Source: Streptomyces sp. PCS3-D2
GTDB lineage: Bacteria; Actinomycetota; Actinomycetes; Streptomycetales; Streptomycetaceae
Direction of reading: 5' to 3'
NCBI RefSeq assembly: GCF_000612545.2
Contig: NZ_CP097800.1
Span: 1,612,001-1,676,000 of the forward strand
Length of the DNA stretch: 64,000 bases
Shown: piece after piece, positions 7,832 to 14,404 of the stretch
Layout: each line of letters starts with the position of its first letter
How positions within the stretch are numbered: the stretch's first letter is position 1
Program-made: the position numbers and the translations under genes
The notes under the pieces: model-generated
What the model was told of the DNA's origin: nothing
The model's database searches: none
The model's input: only the letters and a program-made list of their open reading frames with translations

Positions 7832-9087
7832 CTACAGGTAGACGTCGTGCAGTTGCTCGTCGAAGTCGCGGACAACCCTGGGTGGAGACGCAGTGCGGTA
7901 CGAGCGTCGGACCGCACGAGCACGATCCACAATCCGCCCGGAACGGCACTGGACACCGGATTCCAGGGCGCGGGAGGCCATCGCGAACGCGGCCTCGACC
8001 CTCCCGGCCGCCAGGTGTCCGGCCGCGATGTCCAGCAGCAGGGCGCGCTGCTTCGCGTGTCCGGTGCCCAAGACCTTCGTGTCGGCGTCGAGGACCCAGG
8101 CGGGAAGCCCCAACCGAGCCCCGCAGGCGACGCGGGCCGCCGCGACCTTCGCCTCGCTGAACTGGAAGACCCAGGGCCACGGCGCTGGTTCCTCCGACCC
8201 CAGCCGCGCCGCCAGTGACCGGCTCTTGGTCAGGGACCGGTCGCTCGCCTCCTCATTTCCCACCGCAGCATGCGCGAACGCTTCGACCGACGACAGCCAC
8301 GCGTCCGCTACAGGGGGCCTGCGGGCGTCTAGGAACCCCCGCGCCTTCCCTGTCCAGCTCAAGGCCTGCACCCCGTTCCCGGCGTCCGCCTCGAACTGGG
8401 CCATGCTCCCGGCCTGGTAGGCAGCCAGCAGGGGATCCCCCGCAGTCCTCGCCGCCTTGATCGCTGAGGCGTACCAGCTGCGCGCTGAACCGTGATCGCC
8501 CATGTCCCACGACAGCCAGCCCAGCAGGCTCGCCGCCTCACTCCCGACAGCCGCGAGGCGCGCGCGCGCTGCCGGTCGTCTCCAGCCGCCCGGCTCACGG
8601 CCTGCACAAGCCGCAGGTGCGACTGCACCGCGGCCGACAGGTCACGGGAGGGTGTGGCTCCGTCCAGGCGCCGGTATGACGCCGTGCCGAGCCTGAGGGT
8701 TGCGGCCTGTCCGACACCCTCACCCGGGTCGGGAAGCGCTGGGAGTGCTGTGGCGACGGCGGCTGCGGCGAATCCACCTATGAAGTTTCGTCGTCGCATG
8801 TCTTCGTACCCATCTCGTACCGCTGCGTCCGCGAGTCCCAAGAGGGAGGCGGGGACGCCCAGGTGGGCCGCCATCACCGCCAGGACGTCTGTCGCGTACG
8901 CCCCGGGCCCGCGCTTCTCCAGCCGGGAGACTGCCGATTGTGACAGTCCGCAGACCTGGCCTAACTGGGTCTGCGTCAGCCTCGCGCCCCTGCGCACCAG
9001 CTCAATGACCTTGCCGTAGTCCTTGGCCCTGGACGCTTCTCTGACCGCCGGCGTGATGCTCAACGTGCCCCCATTTTTGGGTTTCAC
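7832..9087 (-). pseudogene. XRE-family regulator with TPR-like C-terminus, frameshifted
   Basis: The first part (from GTG 9087) has an N-terminal helix-turn-helix (about residues 30-75, with L-T-Q-T-Q-L-G-Q-V-C-G-L-S-Q-S-A-V-S-R-L-E). A linker with an R-R-R-N-F-I-G-G motif and an Ala-rich stretch follows. The second part (to 7832) is helical repeats typical of Streptomyces XRE/TPR regulators. The two parts lie in different frames and join at a (GC)6 run, 8558-8569. Removing one GC dinucleotide gives continuous sequence R-L-A-A-V-G-S-E-A-A-S-L-L-G-W. Either the gene is broken, the repeat slips in the population, or the base call is wrong. It heads the operon with the SLOG gene and is divergent from two small ORFs. 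Confidence 0.75.
8558..8569. repeat. (GC)6 dinucleotide run at the regulator frameshift
   Basis: Six uninterrupted GC units sit exactly where the reading frame of the XRE/TPR gene changes. Five units, or any change of -2/+1, would restore a full-length protein. Such runs are prone both to replication slippage and to sequencing error. Confidence 0.7.
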
Positions 9088-9172
9088 TCGCTGATTCGCG
9101 TGCCCGTACCCGCTGCGCGCATATCCGCATGCGCGTGCCGCATCGGAGATGGTCCCACGCCGGGGCCTGGCC

Positions 9173-9205
9173 GTTGACTGGTTTCACCACCCGCTGACGA
9201 CAGTA
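9173..9205 (+). promoter_or_regulatory. Possible promoter of the small-ORF pair
   Basis: TTGACT at 9173-9178 resembles a -35 box, with GACAGT about 19 nt downstream as a weak -10. AGGGAG then lies 5 nt before the GTG at 9216. It is in the divergent gap next to the XRE-type regulator, whose product could act here. Position-based inference. Confidence 0.35.
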
Positions 9206-9215
9206 GGGAGCCACC

Positions 9216-9377
9216 GTGACAAGTCCCTTTCCCCGAGGGGTGATGAGCCTGGACACCCCCGACGCCCCGGGCTCCACCACTGCCCCGCTCACCGCGCCCA
9301 GCGAGGACCTGCTCGAACGAGCCCGCGTGGGGTGGTCGCACTGCCTCGGCGACCCGTCGGAGGCGTCGGATGAGTGA
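9216..9377 (+). CDS. Small hypothetical protein (53 aa)
   Basis: GTG start with AGGGAG five nt upstream. The product is acidic with a central Thr/Pro-rich part (D-T-P-D-A-P-G-S-T-T-A-P) and an E-D-L-L-E-R-A-R helix. Its stop codon (9375-9377) overlaps the next gene's start at 9370 (ATGAGTGA), indicating translational coupling. No family is recognised. The divergent XRE regulator immediately upstream suggests it is a target of that regulator, as in many Streptomyces regulator/small-protein pairs. Confidence 0.5.
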   Translation: MTSPFPRGVMSLDTPDAPGSTTAPLTAPSEDLLERARVGWSHCLGDPSEASDE

Positions 9378-9576
9378 CCAGTACGAGTACCACCCTCACC
9401 GCCTGCTCAAGCAGCGCGTCCGCGACGTTCCGTCCGGCACGGAGGGCGTGCTGATGGCCGTCGTCACCGAGAACGTCTCGGACAACGGCATCGAGCACTG
9501 GATGGACCTGGCCTACATCCGCAACGCGTCCGGCCGCGAGTTCACCACCGCGGTCACCAACGTCGAGCCTGCGTGA
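9370..9576 (+). CDS. Small hypothetical protein (68 aa)
   Basis: ATG 9370 overlaps the upstream stop. The sequence mixes charged and beta-like segments (K-Q-R-V-R-D-V, T-E-G-V-L-M-A-V-V-T-E-N-V, W-M-D-L-A-Y-I-R). This is a compact SH3/beta-barrel-like pattern that often represents a small DNA- or protein-binding module; that reading is inference. Codon use at third positions is strongly GC, which supports coding. A hairpin follows 42 nt after the stop. Confidence 0.65.
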   Translation: MSDQYEYHPHRLLKQRVRDVPSGTEGVLMAVVTENVSDNGIEHWMDLAYIRNASGREFTTAVTNVEPA

Positions 9577-9617
9577 CTCTGCTCGGCCGCCAGCTGGGCT
9601 CGCCCAGCACCTAGACC

Positions 9618-9716
9618 CCCGGTCGGCCGCGAGGAGTCGGCGCCGCACGGCCGACCGGGCCTCCCTGCTGGCCGGCGCACAGCCCCCTCCAGCCCATCCG
9701 ACCCACGGGGGCTGTG
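9618..9716. terminator. Two consecutive long-arm hairpins
   Basis: CCCGGTCGGCCG (9618-9629) pairs perfectly with CGGCCGACCGGG (9648-9659). CACAGCCCCC (9678-9687) pairs perfectly with GGGGGCTGTG (9707-9716). They separate the small-ORF pair from the next gene and are probably terminators, or one may serve as an attenuating leader for the downstream gene. Confidence 0.6.
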
Positions 9717-9846
9717 TCCCGGCCCGCAGGGCCGACCAGCACCACCCATGGCACACACCCAAGGGAGACGCATGTCCACTCCGGCCCCGCCCCCTCCGTG
9801 CAGCAGCAAGCCCCACACCCCTCCGACACCCGCACAGGGAGGCACC

Positions 9847-10341
9847 ATGACCCTCACCATCGAGCCTGACGTCCGCGACGCCCACACGCTCCTCAGCCCG
9901 GACGACTTCATGGCCGTCACCGCGACCGTCGCCAAGGACAACCCCGACATGGGCTGGTCCATGGCCGAGCGCGTCGTCGTCGAGGGCCTCAAGTTCGTCG
10001 CCGTCGCGGCCGGCGGCGCCCTCGGCATCGCCCCCTCGCGCGTCGTCGACGAGGGCTGGCACGCCCTCATCCTGCACACGGCCATCTACAGCGGCCTGTG
10101 CGAGCGCCTCGGCGGGTTCGTCCACCACTACCCGGAGCCCCCGGACTCTGGCCGCTACGACCCGGAGTTCATCGACCGCACGATGGCCGCGATCGAGCGG
10201 GCCGGCTTCCCCGTGGACCGGGAGCTGTGGCGCGGCCCGGACAACGGGATCGTCGAGGTGGCCGCGTCCTGCCAGCACGCGCCGAACTGCGGGCCCATCC
10301 AGCCCATGCCGACCCCGCAGTGCCTCTCGGACCCGTCGTAG
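9847..10341 (+). CDS. Glycine-rich-domain-containing (GRDP-like) protein
   Basis: 164 residues from ATG 9847 (GGGAGG upstream). An in-frame ATG at 9772, also with GGGAG, would add a 25-residue Pro-rich leader and cannot be excluded. The core V-V-D-E-G-W-H-A-L-I-L-H-T...Y...C-E-R-L-G-G-F-V-H-H-Y-P-E matches the conserved D-x-x-W-H and H-H-x-P pattern of the GRDP/DUF1399-type family, whose biochemical role is unknown. The C-terminus has C-Q-H-A-P-N-C, a possible metal site. It lies alone between hairpins. Confidence 0.65.
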   Translation: MTLTIEPDVRDAHTLLSPDDFMAVTATVAKDNPDMGWSMAERVVVEGLKFVAVAAGGALGIAPSRVVDEGWHALILHTAIYSGLCERLGGFVHHYPEPPDSGRYDPEFIDRTMAAIERAGFPVDRELWRGPDNGIVEVAASCQHAPNCGPIQPMPTPQCLSDPS

Positions 10342-10392
10342 GCCAGCGAGTAGAGCGGCTGAACGCTAGGCTCCGCTCCGATGGGAGGACTC

Positions 10393-10524
10393 ATGCAGGA
10401 GTGGACAGACCCTCGGTACGCCGAGCTCGTCAAGGTCTGGCGTGAGACGCAGCAGCCGACGTCCCGCGATCCGGAGGAACGCCCGGCCCGCGGGTTCATC
10501 GTCCAGCCGCCGTCTCACGACTGA
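10393..10524 (+). CDS. Very small hypothetical protein (43 aa)
   Basis: ATG 10393 has GGAGG four nt upstream, which decides it over an in-frame ATG at 10381. The product begins M-Q-E-W-T-D-P-R-Y-A-E-L-V and is charged and helical, with an Arg/Glu/Pro-rich second half. It is followed 11 nt later by a very strong terminator, as expected for a real transcription unit. Not recognised. Confidence 0.5.
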   Translation: MQEWTDPRYAELVKVWRETQQPTSRDPEERPARGFIVQPPSHD

Positions 10525-10535
10525 CCGCAACCCCG

Positions 10536-10560
10536 GCCCGGCCGCTTTATGCGGCCGGGC
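10536..10560 (+). terminator. Intrinsic terminator
   Basis: GCCCGGCCGC (10536-10545), loop TTTAT, then GCGGCCGGGC (10551-10560): ten perfect pairs followed by CCCTTTCCTCTT. It closes the 43-residue ORF unit. Confidence 0.8.
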
Positions 10561-10585
10561 CCCTTTCCTCTTCGGAGCCTCCTCC

Positions 10586-11269
10586 ATGGCCCTGTCGTCC
10601 ACGTGGGATAGCTACGCCCGTCGAACCCCGGCCCGCCGACATGGCCCGCCGCCTGCCTTCAGCTGGACGCCCCACCCAGGGCACGGCCCGGGCACCAAGC
10701 TGTTGGAAGTCGGCCGCGGGGCCGCCGTACTGGAACTCGGGTGCGGAAAGGGCGACCGCCTCGCCGCCCTGGCCGCGCTCGGCGTACGACCCGTCGGAGT
10801 CGACATCTCAGCCGTGCAGGTCGCGGCGGCGGCCACCCGCTGGGGGTCGACGGTCGAAGTGCACCAGGCCGACGCACTCCATTTCCTCAGCCACACCTCG
10901 GACTACTACGACGCCGTGTATTCGGCCTTCGGAGCGCACTGGTTCACGGACCCGGACGTACTTCTTCCCGCCATCCGCGAGCGTCTCCGGCCCGGCGGAA
11001 CCCTCGTCCTTGCCCACCTACCACCGGGAGACCGCATCGAGCCCGACGAGCCGACCGTCGTACGATCCACGCTGGCGATGGTGCTCCGCTGGGAGGGCGA
11101 GGCGCACCAGTGGGCCAGCCTCTTACGCCACCACGGATTCGTAGCCCCGTCAGCGTGTGCCATCCTCCCGCCTCACGGCGCCCGAACGGAGCGCACCGTC
11201 GTCCTCCGCAGCCGAGTGCCCGCACGACCGCCGCGCACGGCCCAAGGCACAACGACCCCGGCCACCTGA
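10586..11269 (+). CDS. Class I SAM-dependent methyltransferase
   Basis: 227 residues from ATG 10586. Motif I is V-L-E-L-G-C-G-K-G-D (about 48-57), followed by V-G-V-D-I-S (acidic ribose-binding Asp), A-D-A-L-H-F and D-A-V-Y-S-A-F-G-A. These are the ordered landmarks of a Rossmann methyltransferase. W-D-S-Y-A-R-R near the start and the A-H-W-F segment resemble actinobacterial small-molecule methylases. The target is unknown. The gene carries a TTA leucine codon at 11123-11125 (residue 180), so translation should depend on the bldA tRNA, often a sign of developmental control or recent transfer. Confidence 0.85.
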   Translation: MALSSTWDSYARRTPARRHGPPPAFSWTPHPGHGPGTKLLEVGRGAAVLELGCGKGDRLAALAALGVRPVGVDISAVQVAAAATRWGSTVEVHQADALHFLSHTSDYYDAVYSAFGAHWFTDPDVLLPAIRERLRPGGTLVLAHLPPGDRIEPDEPTVVRSTLAMVLRWEGEAHQWASLLRHHGFVAPSACAILPPHGARTERTVVLRSRVPARPPRTAQGTTTPAT

Positions 11270-11286
11270 GCACCGCTGGAGGACCG

Positions 11287-11607
11287 ATGGACCCGCACGG
11301 CAACCACATGCTGGCGTGGCCGGCGCCGCCCGGTCAGCGACGTAACGACGAGCAGTGGACGGCCATCGCCAGGCAGGTCCGCCATGCGGCGAACAATCTG
11401 GGGCCCGCTCTGCCGCTGTGCCTGCCTGGGGAGCCGCAGCAGTGCGGCCGCTCCGCGCAGCATCACGCGTGGGGTTGGGCGGCCGAGCTGAAGGCCCGGG
11501 CGCATCGGCTGATCGAGGCGTGTGCGCCCTCGGAGCAGACAGCCGCCTACGCGGCCGGCCCGCGGTACAAGGAGCGGCTGACCAAACTGTGCGGGCCCAT
11601 CGACTGA
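11287..11607 (+). CDS. Hypothetical protein, last gene of the island
   Basis: 106 residues. GGAGG lies four nt before ATG 11287, and the methyltransferase stop is 17 nt upstream, so the two are co-transcribed. The C-terminal 70 residues are helical with two Cys (C-L-P-G-E-P-Q-Q-C, later L-C-G) and W-G-W. It is typical of small phage- or plasmid-borne orphan proteins. No domain recognised. A perfect hairpin terminator follows. Confidence 0.55.
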   Translation: MDPHGNHMLAWPAPPGQRRNDEQWTAIARQVRHAANNLGPALPLCLPGEPQQCGRSAQHHAWGWAAELKARAHRLIEACAPSEQTAAYAAGPRYKERLTKLCGPID

Positions 11608-11630
11608 AGGCCGCTGCGGTCGAGAAGCAG

Positions 11631-11660
11631 TGCGCCCCCGGTTACTGAATCGGGGGCGCA
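11631..11660 (+). terminator. Intrinsic terminator at the island's right end
   Basis: TGCGCCCCCG (11631-11640), a 10-nt loop, then CGGGGGCGCA (11651-11660), followed by TTCTGG. Between here and the right repeat (11661-11752) I see no gene, only a slightly AT-richer stretch around TAATATC. Confidence 0.75.
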
Positions 11661-11752
11661 TTCTGGCATCTGAACCGACAGTCCAGGCGCCGGGGAGTCG
11701 CGCTAATATCGCCTGGATCATGCAATGACCAGTGCTGGAGTGTCCTTGGGGG

Positions 11753-11821
11753 TCACCGAGATCGCGCCCGGCAGCGCGACGGTGGTCGCCGAGCACCCGG
11801 CGCTGCGGGCCCGGCTCTGAG
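11753..11821. repeat. Right 69-bp direct repeat (attR-like) and ancestral terminator
   Basis: Perfect copy of 6924-6992, here detached from any start codon: only the last 22 codons and stop of the PTH2-type gene. Directly right of it a stem GCCCGGC (11835-11841) / GCCGGGC (11846-11852) could be the gene's original terminator. This supports the view that 11822 onward was once contiguous with the gene. The remaining gap up to 11966 holds no gene. Confidence 0.75.
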
Positions 11822-11966
11822 AGACCCGGTGGCCGCCCGGCACCTGCCGGGCCGAACCTGCCGGGCGGAACCTCAAATGTTGCTCTGAACGTCCCCTGCT
11901 GGGATTGGCGCGACCGCGTCGGGTGCATGACACCGGCACACGGTGCTTGAGAGGGGGCGAGGGGAC

Positions 11967-13262
11967 ATGGAGCCCATGGCACACCTGGGGGTGGGCATCG
12001 GCTGGCGGCCGGAGATCGCGGATGCGGTCGAACGGCTGCACGGCCTGGACTGGGTCGAGGTGGTGGCCGAGAACATCTGCCCGGGCCACCTGCCCGAGGC
12101 TCTCGGACGGCTGCGCGAGCGGGGCACCCGCATCGTGCCGCACGGGGTGTCGCTCGGCCTCGGCGGGGCCGACCGCCCGGATCCGCAGAAGCTCGCGGCG
12201 CTCGGCGAGCGGGCGGTGGCGCTGGGGGCGCCGCTCGTCACCGAGCACATCGCCTTCGTACGGACCTCCTCGCCGGTGCTGGAGGCCGGGCACCTGCTGC
12301 CGGTGCCGCGCACCCGCGACGCACTGGACGTGCTCTGCGAGAACGTACGGATCGCGCAGGACGCGCTGCCGGTGCCGCTGGCGCTGGAGAACATCGCCGC
12401 GCTGTTCTCGTGGCCGGGCGAGGAGATGACGGAGGGGCAGTTCCTCACCGAACTGGTCGAGCGGACCGGGGTCCGGCTGCTCGTCGACGTGGCCAACCTG
12501 CACACCAACCGGGTCAACCGGGGCGAGGACCCGACCGCCGTCCTGGACGCGATCCCGCTGGAGGCCCTGGCGTACGTGCACGTCGCGGGCGGCATCGAAC
12601 GGGGCGGCGTGTGGCACGACACCCACGCGCACCCCGTACCGCCGGTCGTCCTCGCGCTGCTGGCCGAGCTGCGCTCCCGGGTGGAGCCGGCGGGCGTCCT
12701 GCTGGAGCGGGACGACGATTTCCCGCCCGAGACGGAGCTGGCGGCCGAACTGGCCGCGATCCGCCAGGTCGTGACGGCCGACCGGACGGCCCCGGCGGCA
12801 TCCGGGGCCGAGCCGGGAGCCGTCCAGGAACTCCCGGGGCAGGGAGCCGGCGAGGCCACGCGGACCCGCGTGGCACTGGGACAGGCGGCCCTGCTGTCCG
12901 CGCTCGTGGCCGGGACCCCCGTGCCCGAGGGCTTCGACCGTGCGCGCATCCGCGTGCAGGCGCGGGCGCTGGCCGCCAAGCGGGCCGATGTGGTCGCCAA
13001 GGTGGCTCCGGAACTGCCCGGGATCCTCGGCGGCCGCGAACCGTACCGCACGGCCTTCCTCGGCTACGCGAAGGGCCGCCCCATGACCGCGGGATACCGC
13101 AGGGACGCCCTGGACTTCGCCGAGCACCTGCTGATCCGGGACCTTCCGGCCGACCCGGCCGCCCGGCGCCGGCTCACCGCCTGGTGGCGGGAGCGGGCGG
13201 GGGCGAGGCCGCCGCGCCGTATCGTCCGCTGGGCCCGGGCGCTCACGGGGAGGGCCGCGTGA
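11967..13262 (+). CDS. DUF692 (MNIO-type) iron enzyme with C-terminal helical domain
   Basis: 431 residues from ATG 11967, with GAGGGG upstream. Residues 5-255 form a DUF692 TIM barrel. Candidate iron ligands at family positions are His59, Glu93/His94, Glu141, Asp174, Asn177, His179, His205, the H-D-T-H-A-H run (217-222) and Glu247. Characterised relatives (MbnB, TglH) are multinuclear iron oxygenases that modify cysteines in peptides. Residues ~285-431 form a second, helical Arg-rich domain, perhaps replacing the separate substrate-binding partner such enzymes usually need. The stop overlaps the start of the next gene (GTGA), whose product ends in a Cys-studded tail, a plausible substrate. 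The modification itself is not shown. Confidence 0.85.
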   Translation: MEPMAHLGVGIGWRPEIADAVERLHGLDWVEVVAENICPGHLPEALGRLRERGTRIVPHGVSLGLGGADRPDPQKLAALGERAVALGAPLVTEHIAFVRTSSPVLEAGHLLPVPRTRDALDVLCENVRIAQDALPVPLALENIAALFSWPGEEMTEGQFLTELVERTGVRLLVDVANLHTNRVNRGEDPTAVLDAIPLEALAYVHVAGGIERGGVWHDTHAHPVPPVVLALLAELRSRVEPAGVLLERDDDFPPETELAAELAAIRQVVTADRTAPAASGAEPGAVQELPGQGAGEATRTRVALGQAALLSALVAGTPVPEGFDRARIRVQARALAAKRADVVAKVAPELPGILGGREPYRTAFLGYAKGRPMTAGYRRDALDFAEHLLIRDLPADPAARRRLTAWWRERAGARPPRRIVRWARALTGRAA

Positions 13263-14302
13263 ACGTCCTCGCCGCGGCCGTCTGGCTCGCCGTCGCCGTC
13301 TCCTGCGGCCTCCTCCTGCGCGGGCTGCGTCGCGCCCGGCCCGCGGGCGCGGCCCCCTCGGCCGCCCTGCGCGACCTGTCCGAGGCCGCCTTCCTGGTGG
13401 GCGGCCCCGGCACCGTGGTGGACGCCGCGCTCGTCTCGATGCTCGGGGACGGCCGGCTCGTCGTCGGCGGCCCCGGCATCGTCCAGGTGCGCCCGGGAGC
13501 GCGGGCCGGCGGCCCCGCCGAGCGGGCCGTGCTCCAGGCGCATGCCGGAGCCCCCTCGGGCTGGCTCTACCAGGTGCGCTATGCCGCCATGCGCGACCCG
13601 GCCGTGCAGCGGATCGGGGACGCGCTGGCCGCCCGCGGGCTTCTCGCGCCGCCCGGCGGCGGCCGGACCTGGCGCCGCTGGGGGCTGGTCCAGGCCATCG
13701 TGTGCGCGGTCTGGCTGCTGGTCTCGATCCCGCTGACGGTCGTGGGCTTCGCCCTCGACCCCGACCCCGGTGTGCCGTTCATCGCGCTGGTGGCGCCCGT
13801 GCTGCTGGCGGGCATCGTCCTGGGCCTGTTCTGCATGGCCCGCGCCGGGAACCGGATCACCCGGGCCGGGCGGCGGGCGCTGCTCGCCATGCGCTCCGCG
13901 TACGTGAACGACCCCACCCCGCACGTGCACACCGCGCTCTTCGGCCTGCGCGGCCTGCGCGATCCCTTCCTGCGCCAGCAGTTGGTGCCCGCCGCGCGCG
14001 GCACCCGGCTGGCGGCCGCGCAGGCGGGTGCGCGCCCACACCGCCCGGACACCCGCTCGTCCTCGTCCGACTCCTCGCCCGAGCTGCTGCCGGTGATGTG
14101 GTGCGCCACGAGCGACGGGGGCGGCGGGAGCGGTTCGGGCTGCGGCTCCTCCGGCGGCGGCTGCGGAGGCGGTGGCGGATCCGGCTGCTCGGGCGGTGGC
14201 GGTAGCGGTTCGAGCTGTGGCGGCTCCTCCTCCGGTTGTTCGAGTTCGAGCGGCTCCAGCTGTTCGAGTTCGAGCAGCTCCAGCTGCTCCAGCAGTTCCT
14301 GA
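13259..14302 (+). CDS. TIGR04222-type membrane protein with Cys/Ser/Gly tail
   Basis: 347 residues from a GTG overlapping the upstream stop. Membrane segments lie at about 3-22, 141-165 and 171-195, with a soluble domain between the first two. From residue 282 the protein is almost only Gly, Ser and Cys. Cysteines fall at 282, 295, 302, 310, 320, 327, 335 and 343, i.e. gaps of 6, 7, 9, 6, 7 and 7 residues through the tail, shifting from Gly-rich to pure Ser. The fold matches the actinobacterial TIGR04222 'near-uncomplex' family, which typically ends in such low-complexity tails. Strict coupling to the DUF692 gene suggests the tail is modified by that enzyme. Confidence 0.85.
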   Translation: MNVLAAAVWLAVAVSCGLLLRGLRRARPAGAAPSAALRDLSEAAFLVGGPGTVVDAALVSMLGDGRLVVGGPGIVQVRPGARAGGPAERAVLQAHAGAPSGWLYQVRYAAMRDPAVQRIGDALAARGLLAPPGGGRTWRRWGLVQAIVCAVWLLVSIPLTVVGFALDPDPGVPFIALVAPVLLAGIVLGLFCMARAGNRITRAGRRALLAMRSAYVNDPTPHVHTALFGLRGLRDPFLRQQLVPAARGTRLAAAQAGARPHRPDTRSSSSDSSPELLPVMWCATSDGGGGSGSGCGSSGGGCGGGGGSGCSGGGGSGSSCGGSSSGCSSSSGSSCSSSSSSSCSSSS

Positions 14303-14404
14303 TGCGGCCATAGGGGTCACGGCCGCCGACACCGGCCGGTGATCCTTTACAACCGCGGCGCGCAGGCCTCTCATCGGTTCATCGGATGGAAGGCAGGGGA
14401 CGTC

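Larger units (their letters stand above)
6992..11752. mobile_element. 4.8-kb accessory island between identical repeats, no integrase
   Basis: Bounded by the 69-bp repeats. Content: a phage-tail-like gene remnant, a SLOG gene, an XRE-type regulator split by a frameshift, two small overlapping ORFs, a GRDP-like protein, a 43-residue ORF, a methyltransferase and a short hypothetical protein, many separated by strong hairpins. No integrase, excisionase, relaxase or replication gene is present. The island is therefore either a decayed integrative element that has lost its core, or a passenger mobilised in trans. The sequence just right of the far repeat begins with a hairpin suited to terminate the PTH2-type gene in the empty site. 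Confidence 0.65.

Noticed and set aside
6992-11752. A complete integrative conjugative element
   Set aside because: No integrase, excisionase, transfer or replication gene is present.
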